Positions 35,383 to 44,173 of a DNA stretch of 64,000 bases are shown one piece after another. This DNA comes from Sphingomonas sp. PP-CE-3G-477. Its GTDB lineage: Bacteria > Pseudomonadota > Alphaproteobacteria > Sphingomonadales > Sphingomonadaceae. The stretch is taken from the NCBI RefSeq assembly GCF_003050745.1, contig NZ_QAOF01000003.1, positions 124,001-188,000 of the forward strand. Reading direction: 5' to 3'. Each line of letters starts with the position of its first letter. The stretch's first letter is position 1. A program made the position numbers and the translations under genes. Below the pieces are notes generated by a model. It was not told the DNA's origin. It saw only the letters and a list, made by a program, of their open reading frames with translations, and searched no databases.

Positions 35383-38130
35383 TTACGCCGCCAGATCGAT
35401 CTCTTCACCCGCCGCGGCTGCCAGCAGCCGTCGCTCCAACGTCCTCAACCGCGCGGGCTGCGTGATCCGGTCGCCAGTCAGGTCGGTGATGTAGAACGTG
35501 TCGACCGCGCGCTCGCCGTACGTCGCGACATGCGCGGAGTGGATCGTCACTTTTGACTGGAACAGCGCATTCGCGAGTTGGTTAAGCAGCGCCGGTCGGT
35601 CACGCGCGTTCACTTCGACCACCGTGAACCGGTTCGATGCCTTGTTGTCGACCAGCGCATTCGGAACGATGTCGAACGCCTCCGCCCGCGTGCGGGGCAG
35701 GGGCTTCGCCACCAGCCGATCGGCGAGCTTGCCGCGGTTGGCGAGTGCATCCTCGATCGCGGTCTTCAGCCGTGAAAGCTGGCCGGACTCGTCGAACGGC
35801 CGCCCGAACGGGTCTTGGACGAGGAAATTATCGATCGCCATGCCGTCACGCGTCGTGTGGATGCGCGCATCGATGATGTTGCCGCCAGCGACATGGATTG
35901 CACCGGCGATGCGGTAGAACAGCCCCGGGTGATCGGCCGCGTAGATCGTCACCAAGGTCGCGCCACGCCCCGGATAGACATGGGCGTCGATCGCGAGTTG
36001 CGCATCGCCCGTGGTCGCAAGGAAACGAGCATTGTGCGCCAGCACATCCTCGGGTTCGGCGATCCAATAGGCCTCTGGGAGGCGGTGCACGAGCGTCGCG
36101 AAGGTTTCCTCGCTCCAGCCGAGTTCGTCTCGAAGATGCGCCTGCTTGGCCGCGATCCGCTCGGCACGCCCCTTCTGCTTGTGACCGAGCCGCAAGACCT
36201 CCTCCGCGGACTCGTACAGGTCGCCGAGCAACTGGCGTTTCCACCCGTTCCAGACACCTGGACCGACCGCCCGGATATCGACGATCGTCAACGTGAGCAG
36301 CAGGCGCAACCGCTCCGGGCTCTGCACCACATCGCAGAAATCGAGGATCGTCTTGAAGTCGCTGAGGTCGCGCTTGAAGGCGGTCGCCGACATCAGCAGA
36401 TGCCACCGCACAAGCCAGGCGACAGTTTCCGTCTCGGCGGGCGTCAGGCCAAAGCGCGGGCAAAGCCGTTGCGCCACCTCCGCACCGAGGATCGAGTGAT
36501 CGCCGCCACGCCCCTTGGCGATGTCGTGCAACAGCACCGCGACATACAGCGCACGCCGCGACACGATCTGCTCGAAGATCGCGCTGGCGAGCGGATGCTC
36601 CTCCTTCAACACGCCACTCTCGATCCGCGCGAGCAGGCCGATCGCGCGGATGGTGTGCTCGTCGACGGTGTAGTGGTGGTACATGTCGAACTGCATCTGC
36701 GCGACGACACGCGCGAAATCGGGCACGAAACGGCCGAACACGCCCGCCTCGTTCATCCACCGCAGCACCAGTTCGGGATCGCGCGGCGAGGTCAGCACGT
36801 CGAGGAACAGCGCGTTCGCGGTCGGGCTGTTGCGGACGTCGTCGACCAGCTTGGCGTCCCGTGCTGCCGCGCGCATCGCCAGCGGGTGGATCTCGACGCC
36901 GTGCTTGTCGGCGAGCTGGAAGATCTCGATTAGCCGTTCGGGATCGGCCTGGAAGAAGTCGTCGCTAGGCAGCGCCAGCCGTCCGCGATCGAGCACAAAA
37001 CCATTGAGCTTCCGCGGCGAACGGCGGATCGTCGGCAAGCCGAAGCGCCGGCCGCGCGCTGCGAACTTCTCGTCGAGATGCGCGAGGAAGACGCCGCTGA
37101 GCGTGCCGACGGTTTTTGCCTGCAGGAAGTAGAACTGCATGAAGCGCTCGACCTTCGACTTGCCGGGGCGGTCGGAGAACCGCATCCGGTCGGCGATCTC
37201 GCGTTGCAGGTCGAACGTCAGACGGTCCTCCGCGCGGCCGGTGATGCTGTGCAGATGGCAGCGCACCGCCTGGAAGAAATTGTCGGCGCGGTGGAACAGC
37301 CGGTATTCGGCCTTGGTGAACAGCCCGACCTCGACCAGTTCGGCGGCGCGCTGGACGTCGTAGATGTATTTGCCGATCCAAAACAAAGCGTGAAGATCGC
37401 GCAGGCCGCCCTTGCCCTCCTTGACGTTGGGTTCGACGACATAGCGCGTGTCGCCCATCTTGCGGTGGCGCGCGTCGCGCTCGGCGAGCTTGTCGGCGAT
37501 GAAGGTGCGCGCAGTGTCCGCCTGAACCTCGGTCTTGAAGCGGTGCGACGCCTGCTCGTACAGTTCGGTATCGCCGCAAACATAGCGTGCTTCGAGAAGC
37601 GCGGTGCGGACGGTGACGTCGCTCTTGGCCTGGCGGACCATCTCGTCGAGCGAGCGGCTGGACTGGCCCAGCTTTAGCCCGAGATCCCACAGCGCGTACA
37701 GCATCGATTCGATCACGCGCTCGGCCCAGGGCGTCTGCTTGCCGGGGGTGAGGAAGCCGATATCGACGTCCGAATGCGGCGCCATTTCCGCGCGGCCGTA
37801 ACCACCGACCGCGATCACCGTCAGGCGCTCGCCGATCGTCGGGTTGGGCAGCGGGTACAGCCGCTGCGTGGTGAAATCGAACAGGATGCGGAGCAGCGCG
37901 TCGATCAGATACGCTTGCGCCCCTGACGCTTCGAGCCCGCGGGATGGATGTTCGACGAGGCGGCGTTCGACCTCGACCCGGCCTTTATCAAGCGCGGCCT
38001 TCAGAAGCGTGGTCGCTTCGCGGCGTAGCGCGGTGGGGTCGACCCCCTCCAACGCGGCAATCGTTTCGGCGACGGCGCGGCGATCGATGATCGTGCGACG
38101 GTTGGGGAGGTGATCGAAGCGGCCGGACAT
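35383..38130 (-). CDS. glnD: PII uridylyltransferase/uridylyl-removing enzyme
   Basis: 915 residues from ATG 38130 (MSGRFDHLPNRRTIID). Nucleotidyltransferase motif GGYGRAEMAPHSDVDIGF near 105, central HD domain (AVLLHDIAKGRGGDHS) and two C-terminal ACT domains. It adds UMP to PII when glutamine is low and removes it when high, setting the activity of GlnE and the nitrogen regulators. The frame extends upstream of 38130 only as antisense to hom. It is divergent from hom by 91 bases. Confidence 0.95.
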   Translation of the reverse strand: MSGRFDHLPNRRTIIDRRAVAETIAALEGVDPTALRREATTLLKAALDKGRVEVERRLVEHPSRGLEASGAQAYLIDALLRILFDFTTQRLYPLPNPTIGERLTVIAVGGYGRAEMAPHSDVDIGFLTPGKQTPWAERVIESMLYALWDLGLKLGQSSRSLDEMVRQAKSDVTVRTALLEARYVCGDTELYEQASHRFKTEVQADTARTFIADKLAERDARHRKMGDTRYVVEPNVKEGKGGLRDLHALFWIGKYIYDVQRAAELVEVGLFTKAEYRLFHRADNFFQAVRCHLHSITGRAEDRLTFDLQREIADRMRFSDRPGKSKVERFMQFYFLQAKTVGTLSGVFLAHLDEKFAARGRRFGLPTIRRSPRKLNGFVLDRGRLALPSDDFFQADPERLIEIFQLADKHGVEIHPLAMRAAARDAKLVDDVRNSPTANALFLDVLTSPRDPELVLRWMNEAGVFGRFVPDFARVVAQMQFDMYHHYTVDEHTIRAIGLLARIESGVLKEEHPLASAIFEQIVSRRALYVAVLLHDIAKGRGGDHSILGAEVAQRLCPRFGLTPAETETVAWLVRWHLLMSATAFKRDLSDFKTILDFCDVVQSPERLRLLLTLTIVDIRAVGPGVWNGWKRQLLGDLYESAEEVLRLGHKQKGRAERIAAKQAHLRDELGWSEETFATLVHRLPEAYWIAEPEDVLAHNARFLATTGDAQLAIDAHVYPGRGATLVTIYAADHPGLFYRIAGAIHVAGGNIIDARIHTTRDGMAIDNFLVQDPFGRPFDESGQLSRLKTAIEDALANRGKLADRLVAKPLPRTRAEAFDIVPNALVDNKASNRFTVVEVNARDRPALLNQLANALFQSKVTIHSAHVATYGERAVDTFYITDLTGDRITQPARLRTLERRLLAAAAGEEIDLAA

Positions 38131-38221
38131 AGCGCCCAGATAGGGGCGCCGCGCGCGTGCGTCATCAGGATTGCGCAAACGTCCGCCGAAACGTAACCGG
38201 ACGCGCGAGTGGAGGACGAAA

Positions 38222-39511
38222 ATGAGCGAACCATTGCGCGTAGCCCTTGCTGGGCTGGGAACCGTCGGCGGCGGTGTGATCCGATTGCTGGATGCGAACC
38301 GCGAGTTGATTGCCAAGCGGGCCGGCCGGCCGATTGAGATCGTCGCGGTTTCCGCGCGAGATCGCGGCAAGGATCGCGGCGTCGACCTGTCGCGGTTCGC
38401 GTGGGTCGACGATACGACCGCACTGGCGAAACAGCCGGGTGCGGATGTCGTGGTCGAGCTGATCGGCGGATCGGACGGCCCCGCGTTGACCTTGGCGCGC
38501 AGCACGCTGGCGGCCGGGCGTAACTTCGTCACCGCGAACAAGGCGATGATCGCGCATCACGGGCTCGAACTCGCGCAAGCGGCAGAGGGCGCCGGGGTCG
38601 CGTTGAAGTTCGAGGCAGCGGTCGCGGGCGGCATTCCGGTCATCAAGGGGCTGCGGGAAGGCGCTGCGGCTAACGAGATCGCTCGCGTGTACGGCATTCT
38701 CAACGGCACCTGCAATTTCATCCTGTCGAAGATGGAATCGGAAGGCCGCGACTTTGCCGAGGTGCTCGCCGAAGCGCAGGCGCTCGGGTTCGCCGAGTCC
38801 GATCCAAGCTTCGACATCGACGGAGTCGACGCGGCGCACAAGCTGTCGATCCTCGCGGCGGTCGCGTTCGGGACTCAGCCGGCGTTCGACGACGTTGCGA
38901 TCAGCGGCATCCGGCATCTGCTGGGCGCGGACATCGCAGAAGCGGCGGCTTTGGGTTACCGCGTCCGGCTGCTTGGGCTGGCGGAGGCGGGGGCGGACGG
39001 GCTGTTCCAGCGCGTGCATCCGCATCTGGTGCCGATCGATCATCCGCTGGCGCACGTCACCGGATCGCTGAACGCGGTCGTGGCGGAAGGCAATTTCGTC
39101 GGTCGCCTGTTGTTCCAGGGTGCGGGTGCGGGCGATGGTCCGACCGCAAGCGCCGTGGTCGCAGACCTGATCGACATCGCCCGCGGCGAGTTTGGACCTC
39201 CGTTCGCGATGCCGGTGGTCTCGCTCACGGCGGCACCTAAGGCGGACAGCGGCGAGCGACGCGGCCGCGCGTATCTCCGCTTTACCGTGGCGGACCGGGT
39301 CGGCGTGCTGGCCGAGATCGCGGCGGCGATGCGCGACGCGGGCGTCTCGATCGAAAGCCTGATCCAGCGCGGCGCGATCGCTGATGGTAGCGTGCTGGTG
39401 GCGATCGTGACTCACGAGAGCCCGGAACGCTCGATCGCGCAGGCGCTGGAGAAACTGCGCGGGTCGCAGAGTCTCGTAGGGCAGCCGATGTGGATGCATA
39501 TCCTAGATTAA
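38222..39511 (+). CDS. hom: homoserine dehydrogenase
   Basis: 429 residues: NAD(P)-binding GLGTVGGGVIRLL, catalytic region FEAAVAGGIPVIKGLREG and GILNGTCNFILSKM, then a C-terminal ACT domain (VLAEIAAAMRDAGVSIESL) for threonine feedback. It reduces aspartate semialdehyde to homoserine for Thr and Met. Start ATG 38222; a start at 38171 would lack support. Confidence 0.95.
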   Translation: MSEPLRVALAGLGTVGGGVIRLLDANRELIAKRAGRPIEIVAVSARDRGKDRGVDLSRFAWVDDTTALAKQPGADVVVELIGGSDGPALTLARSTLAAGRNFVTANKAMIAHHGLELAQAAEGAGVALKFEAAVAGGIPVIKGLREGAAANEIARVYGILNGTCNFILSKMESEGRDFAEVLAEAQALGFAESDPSFDIDGVDAAHKLSILAAVAFGTQPAFDDVAISGIRHLLGADIAEAAALGYRVRLLGLAEAGADGLFQRVHPHLVPIDHPLAHVTGSLNAVVAEGNFVGRLLFQGAGAGDGPTASAVVADLIDIARGEFGPPFAMPVVSLTAAPKADSGERRGRAYLRFTVADRVGVLAEIAAAMRDAGVSIESLIQRGAIADGSVLVAIVTHESPERSIAQALEKLRGSQSLVGQPMWMHILD

Positions 39512-39521
39512 TACTACTTAT

Positions 39522-39548
39522 CCTCCCCTCCCGTTTAGGGAGGGGAGG
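39522..39548 (+). terminator. hairpin after hom
   Basis: CCTCCCCTCCC (39522-39532) pairs with GGGAGGGGAGG (39538-39548), eleven bases after the hom stop. No T tract follows, so it may be a repeat fragment rather than a true terminator. Confidence 0.45.
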
Positions 39549-39693
39549 ACGTCTCTCTATCGGCAATCCGTCGTACCGATTGCGACTTCGCCCGTGTTCT
39601 TGACCAGCGAACAGCGATCTACAGCGGCGCGACGATCGGCGTAGCGGCAGGGAGGCCCGTGAAAGGGCGAAACGGGGCTATGCAGCCTTCCGC

Positions 39694-40122
39694 CTAGTTC
39701 ACGGTACCGACGGGACCGTCGAGATCGATCGGCACGCGGCCGCGCTTGTCGGGTTTCTTGGCGAGGGCGCTTTTGATCAACCCTACTGCGGCCTTCGCGA
39801 TTGGGGCGATCGGCGGGCCGAAGCCAACCTGGCATCCCCCCTGTCGAGCCGCACACGGCGTATCCGACAGATCGAGCGCGCGGACGGCGCTGAGGTTGGG
39901 GTTGGAGGCAACCGCGTGATCGGACGGGCCGCGATCGTCGCGCATCGGCAGCCGCGGCGTCGTCGTCGCGGATTTACCGCAGACGATGATCTCGTTGCCG
40001 TCCTGCGTCTGCGTCGCGCATGGATCGACGAGGATCGAGAAGTGTTCCGGCAAGGGCGGTGCCGCCGGGGCGGCGGTGTGGGCCGACACCTGAAGCAGCG
40101 TGGACAGGACTATTGCAAACAT
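39694..40122 (-). CDS. exported small protein with VCG motif (A)
   Basis: 142 residues from ATG 40122 (MFAIVLSTLLQVSAHTAA, a signal peptide). The centre has DPCATQ then NEIIVCGKS and PRLPMRD, a Cys...[DE]I-x-VCG...R-x-P pattern shared with the neighbour upstream. More Cys (TPCAARQGGC) follow. Periplasmic location and disulfides are likely. I do not know a function; the VCG pattern recurs in sphingomonad exported proteins. Confidence 0.65.
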   Translation of the reverse strand: MFAIVLSTLLQVSAHTAAPAAPPLPEHFSILVDPCATQTQDGNEIIVCGKSATTTPRLPMRDDRGPSDHAVASNPNLSAVRALDLSDTPCAARQGGCQVGFGPPIAPIAKAAVGLIKSALAKKPDKRGRVPIDLDGPVGTVN

Positions 40123-40132
40123 GATCAGGTCC

Positions 40133-40468
40133 TTACGGCGCAGGCTTGCGGAACGACGTGCCGTCTCCGCCGCCAACCGTCATGGTGACGCCCGCCATCC
40201 CGCCACCGACTTGGAATGGACCGAGATCGGCGAGCGGAGATGTGCGATGTAGTAGACGAGTACGTTCGTCGCGGACACTCTCGTGCTTGGGGTCGCCAGC
40301 GTCATGAACCAAGAACGGCACGCGATACCGGTCGGCGGTGCGCATCCCGCAGACCGTGATATCGGTCTCGTCGGCGCTCTGGATACAGGGTTGCTCGGCG
40401 GCCATCCGCGCCTTCGCAGTCGCCATCAGCGGGTCTTCGATCACCATCGACAGCAGCATCGCGAGCAT
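40133..40468 (-). CDS. small protein with VCG motif (B)
   Basis: 111 residues from ATG 40468, which has GGGAGG five bases upstream. QPCIQSAD then TDITVCGMR and YRVPFLVHD repeat the motif of the next gene. The N-terminus MLAMLLSMVIEDPLM is hydrophobic but short as a signal. It lies 10 bases upstream of gene A in the same transcript; the two look like a duplicated pair. Function unknown. Confidence 0.6.
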   Translation of the reverse strand: MLAMLLSMVIEDPLMATAKARMAAEQPCIQSADETDITVCGMRTADRYRVPFLVHDAGDPKHESVRDERTRLLHRTSPLADLGPFQVGGGMAGVTMTVGGGDGTSFRKPAP

Positions 40469-40523
40469 CGGCGCCTCCCGGACAGGCTCGCAGACTGGCC
40501 GCGATCGCCGGTAAGGGCAAGCG

Positions 40524-40955
40524 TCATTGCTCGATCTTGGCGACCCCGAGCCGAGGGATGTCGATCGCCGGACACCGGTCCATCACCACTTTCAGCCCGG
40601 CAGCTTCCGCACGCGTCGCGGCCTCCTGGTTGACGACGCCGAGCTGCATCCAGACCGCCTTCGCCCCCGCCGCGATCGCCTGATCGACCGCTTCACCGGC
40701 GGCGGTCGAGTTGCGGAATATATCGACAATGTCGATCGGATCGCCGAGTTGCGACAGGTCGCGAAAGACGAACTCGCCGTGGATGTGCTCACCGGTGATC
40801 TGCGGATTGACCGGGATCACGCGGTACCCATGCGCCTGAAGCTTTGCCATCACGCCGTAGGAGGGGCGGTCGGGACGGTCGGAGGCGCCGATCATCGCGA
40901 TCGTGCGGGCGCCTTCGAGTAGGGACTTGATGTCGGCATCGGCGGTCAACGGCAT
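40524..40955 (-). CDS. CoA-binding domain protein
   Basis: 143 residues from ATG 40955 (MPLTADADIKSLL). A Rossmann-type CoA-binding fold is visible: TIAMIGASDRPDRPSYGV, then YRVIPVNP and VDIFRNS. Single-domain proteins of this type (YccU-like) are common; they bind CoA but their role is unclear. It precedes the two VCG genes by 55 bases and may share their promoter. Confidence 0.85.
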   Translation of the reverse strand: MPLTADADIKSLLEGARTIAMIGASDRPDRPSYGVMAKLQAHGYRVIPVNPQITGEHIHGEFVFRDLSQLGDPIDIVDIFRNSTAAGEAVDQAIAAGAKAVWMQLGVVNQEAATRAEAAGLKVVMDRCPAIDIPRLGVAKIEQ

Positions 40956-41053
40956 CGATGCTCTCCTGTCGGGGAAACCTGGTCCGCTCGTACCGCAACT
41001 CATCACGTCGGGTACGACCGGTAATCAGACAACGTGGATCAGGCCCGTGGGTT

Positions 41054-42004
41054 TCACAGTTTCCCGAGCCATGCGACGACCTGAGCCGCAATCGGCATGA
41101 ACACCGTATCATCGGGGTTCGAGGCGGGCGGGGTGCCCGCATCGGAGGCGGTGCGGATCGAGATCGTCAGCGGCACGCGGCCGAGGAACGGGATGCCGAG
41201 TTCGCGTGCCGCCGCCTCCGCGCCGCCGTTGCCGAACGGGTCCGACGCCTCGCCGCAATGCGGGCAGATATAGCCGGCCATGTTCTCGACCAGCCCGATG
41301 ATCGGGATGCCGGCCTTCTCGAACAGGTCGATCGCGCGGCGGGCGTCGATCAGCGCGAGATCCTGCGGGGTGGAGACGATGACCGCCCCCGCCGGTCGGT
41401 ATTTCTGGACCATAGTCAGCTGGACGTCGCCGGTGCCGGGGGGGAGATCGAGCACAAGCGTATCGGTCACGCCCCAATCCGCCTCGACCAACTGGCCGAG
41501 CGCACCCGCCGCCATCGGCCCGCGCCACGCGATAGCCTTGCCCGGCTCGACGAGCTGGCCCATCGATAATAGCGGCACACCGTACGGGGTGGGGACGGGG
41601 TCGAGCACCTTGTCCTTGGCGGTCGGGCGGGTGCCCTCGACGTTCATCAGGCGGGGCTGCGACGGGCCGTAGATATCGGCGTCGACCAGCCCGACGCGGC
41701 GCCCCGCACGCGACATCGCGATGGCCAAGTTGGCGGCAAGCGTCGATTTGCCGACGCCGCCCTTGCCGCTGGCCACCGCGATGAGCCTCCGCGTGGAGCG
41801 TTCGGCCGTTACGGCGATCCGTACTTCGGAGATGCCGGGCTGGGTCGCGGCCATCCGCACGGTCGCCTCCAGCGCATCGCGCGCCTGCGGGTCGAGCTCG
41901 GTCGCATCGATGATGATACCAGCCCGGGTTCCCTCGAGCCGGACGGTCGCCCGCTTGCCCGCTACTGCAGCAACCGCCGCCTTTACGCCTTCGATGTCGA
42001 TCAT
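41054..42004 (-). CDS. mrp: Mrp/ApbC-type iron-sulfur carrier ATPase
   Basis: 316 residues. Short N-terminal MIP18-like domain, then the deviant Walker A ASGKGGVGKST near 101, and the Cys pair ICPHCGE near 245 that binds a bridging Fe-S cluster. The protein transfers Fe-S clusters to target enzymes. The start is ATG 42004; it is divergent from hflK by 70 bases. Confidence 0.93.
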   Translation of the reverse strand: MIDIEGVKAAVAAVAGKRATVRLEGTRAGIIIDATELDPQARDALEATVRMAATQPGISEVRIAVTAERSTRRLIAVASGKGGVGKSTLAANLAIAMSRAGRRVGLVDADIYGPSQPRLMNVEGTRPTAKDKVLDPVPTPYGVPLLSMGQLVEPGKAIAWRGPMAAGALGQLVEADWGVTDTLVLDLPPGTGDVQLTMVQKYRPAGAVIVSTPQDLALIDARRAIDLFEKAGIPIIGLVENMAGYICPHCGEASDPFGNGGAEAAARELGIPFLGRVPLTISIRTASDAGTPPASNPDDTVFMPIAAQVVAWLGKL

Positions 42005-42074
42005 CCGCGCCAGATAGGGCCGCGAAGGCCGCTTGGCACTGTTTTTCCGCCAGCGCACACCTATAAAGGTTGGT

Positions 42075-43208
42075 ATGACGATCTTCTCGCGCTGGTTCCA
42101 GCGCCCCGATATCCTCGCCACCGAAACACCGAAAGGCCCCTGGGGCGGCTCGGGCGACGACGGTAACAGCGGCCCACGCAATCCCTGGGCGCAACCTCCA
42201 GGTGGCCGCAAGCCTGCTGCCAAGCCCACCGCGCTCGACGAGTTCCTGCGGAAAGCGCGCGGATCGGGCGGCGGCGGTGGCGGCACGGGCGGCTTCGGCG
42301 GCCTGCCCTCGGGCGCCAACGCCCGCGCGCTGTGGGCGATCGGCGTCGCGATTATCGCGGTCGTGTGGATCCTTTTCACCTCGGTCCATCAGATCGGCCC
42401 GCAGCAGCGCGGCGTCGTCACCTATTTCGGCAAATACGCCGGCACGCTCGATCCGGGCGTTCGCCTGACGATGCCCGCGCCGATCGCCGACGTGACGGTG
42501 GTCGATGTGCAGAAGATCCGCACGGACAATTTTCCCGTCGGTGACGGCGAGAACCTGACGCTTACTGGCGACCAGAACATAATTGACTTGGCGTATTCGG
42601 TACGCTGGGACATCGCCGATCCGCGCGATTACGTGTTCCAGCTTGCAGAGCCGAACGAGACCGTCCGCGCCGCCGCCGAGAGCGCCATGCGCGCGGTGGT
42701 CGCCACGACGACGCTCGATCAGGCGATCGGAACTGGCCGTACCGTAATCGAGCAGCGTGTCGCCGAACTCACGCAGCAGATCCTCAACGACTATAAGTCG
42801 GGCGTCCGGATTCAGGGCGTTGCGATCAAGCAGGCCGCTGCGCCCGCGCGGATCGTCGAGGATTTCAACGCGGTCACCGCCTCGCAGCAAGAGGCGATCG
42901 CCAACCTCAACCAGTCGCGCTCGTATGCGCAGCAGGTCGTGGCACGCGCGCAGGGCGAGGCCGCGTCGTTCGACAAGGTCTACGAGCAGTACAAGCTCGC
43001 GCCGGAAGTGACGCGTCGCCGCATGTATTACGAGACGATGGAGGCGGTACTCGCCAAGAGCGACAAGACGATCGTTGAGACGCCGGGCGGTGTGGTGCCG
43101 TATCTTCCGCTGTCGAACGCCAAGCGCCTGCCGAATCCCGAGGTAGTCACGCCAGCGCCCGCCGCTGCCGCAGCGGCACCCCAAGCTCAACCTGGAGCTG
43201 CCCAGTGA
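42075..43208 (+). CDS. hflK: FtsH modulator HflK
   Basis: 377 residues. A Gly/Pro-rich cytoplasmic N-terminus, one membrane helix (WAIGVAIIAVVWILF near 93) and a prohibitin/SPFH domain with QIGPQQRGVVTYFGKY. HflK and HflC form a membrane complex around the protease FtsH. Its stop overlaps hflC by four bases. ATG 42075 is preferred to 42033. Confidence 0.93.
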   Translation: MTIFSRWFQRPDILATETPKGPWGGSGDDGNSGPRNPWAQPPGGRKPAAKPTALDEFLRKARGSGGGGGGTGGFGGLPSGANARALWAIGVAIIAVVWILFTSVHQIGPQQRGVVTYFGKYAGTLDPGVRLTMPAPIADVTVVDVQKIRTDNFPVGDGENLTLTGDQNIIDLAYSVRWDIADPRDYVFQLAEPNETVRAAAESAMRAVVATTTLDQAIGTGRTVIEQRVAELTQQILNDYKSGVRIQGVAIKQAAAPARIVEDFNAVTASQQEAIANLNQSRSYAQQVVARAQGEAASFDKVYEQYKLAPEVTRRRMYYETMEAVLAKSDKTIVETPGGVVPYLPLSNAKRLPNPEVVTPAPAAAAAAPQAQPGAAQ

Positions 43209-44071
43209 ACGTCGTGAGTTTCCGCAATCCGATCGTCGCCGGGATCATCGCTTTGTTGCTGGTGATCCTCGCCGCATCGACGTTCGCGATCGTGCCCGAG
43301 ACCAAGCAGGCGGTGATCCTTCGCTTCGGCCAGCCGATCCGTACGGTCAACGCGTGGCAGCCGAACACGCCGTTCGGTCAGACCGGCGCCGGCCTGATTG
43401 CGCGCATTCCGTTCGTCGACCGGATCGTCTGGATCGACAAGCGCGTGCAGGATCTCGAACTCGACAACACGCTGGTGCTGTCGACCGACCAGCTCCGGCT
43501 TGAGGTCGATGCGTATGCGCGCTACCGGATCGTCGATCCGCGGAAGATGCGTAATGCGGTCGGTAGCGAGGACCGGATTCCCGATCAGCTTCGTCCGATC
43601 CTGGGCTCTGCGCTGCGTAACGAGCTGGGCAAGCGGCGCTTCGTCGAACTGCTCAGCCCCGAACGGTCGGAACTGATGGACAACATCCAGAAGGGTCTCC
43701 AGCGTGTCGCCAGCCAGTACGGTGTCGAGATCGTCGACGTCCGTATCAAGCAGGCGAACCTCCCCGTCGGTCTTCCGCTCGAAAGCGCGCTCAAGCGCAT
43801 GTCGAGCGCTCGTCAGCAGGAGGCGATCACGATCCGTGCCGAGGGCCAGAAGCAGGCGCAGATCGTCCGTGCGCAGGCCGACGCGGATTCGGCGAAGATC
43901 TATGCCGAGAGCTTCGGCAAGGACGCCGATTTCTACGACTTCTACCGCGCGATGCAGTCGTATCGCCACACGTTCGGCGCGGATGGTGGCCCGGCACCGG
44001 AAGGATCGACCTCGATCATTCTTTCGCCGAACAACAGTTACCTGAGGGAATTCGAGGGCCGCGGGCGTTGA
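43205..44071 (+). CDS. hflC: FtsH modulator HflC
   Basis: 288 residues, one N-terminal membrane helix (IVAGIIALLLVILAASTFAIV) quoted here as GIIALLLVILAAST, then an SPFH domain with VPETKQAVILRFGQP. It is the partner of HflK and co-translated with it. The htrA-type protease follows 102 bases later, so three protein-quality genes form one group. Confidence 0.93.
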   Translation: MNVVSFRNPIVAGIIALLLVILAASTFAIVPETKQAVILRFGQPIRTVNAWQPNTPFGQTGAGLIARIPFVDRIVWIDKRVQDLELDNTLVLSTDQLRLEVDAYARYRIVDPRKMRNAVGSEDRIPDQLRPILGSALRNELGKRRFVELLSPERSELMDNIQKGLQRVASQYGVEIVDVRIKQANLPVGLPLESALKRMSSARQQEAITIRAEGQKQAQIVRAQADADSAKIYAESFGKDADFYDFYRAMQSYRHTFGADGGPAPEGSTSIILSPNNSYLREFEGRGR

Positions 44072-44173
44072 GCCTGCGGAACCTTTGAACCCCCGTTCAT
44101 ATTCAAGCATCATTCAGGACGGTGTCCCTACGGGATACCTGTTTCGATTGATGAAACGAGAGGACAACATCTA

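Noticed and set aside
39557..39693. Cys-containing reverse-strand frame ending VKNTGEVAIGTTDCR
   Set aside because: No usable start codon or ribosome binding site in the gap; could be a remnant, not reported as a gene.
44084..44105. GGAAC with CGTT before the HtrA gene
   Set aside because: The boxes are only 11 bases apart, too short for EcfG. An RpoE-type reading is possible but unsupported.
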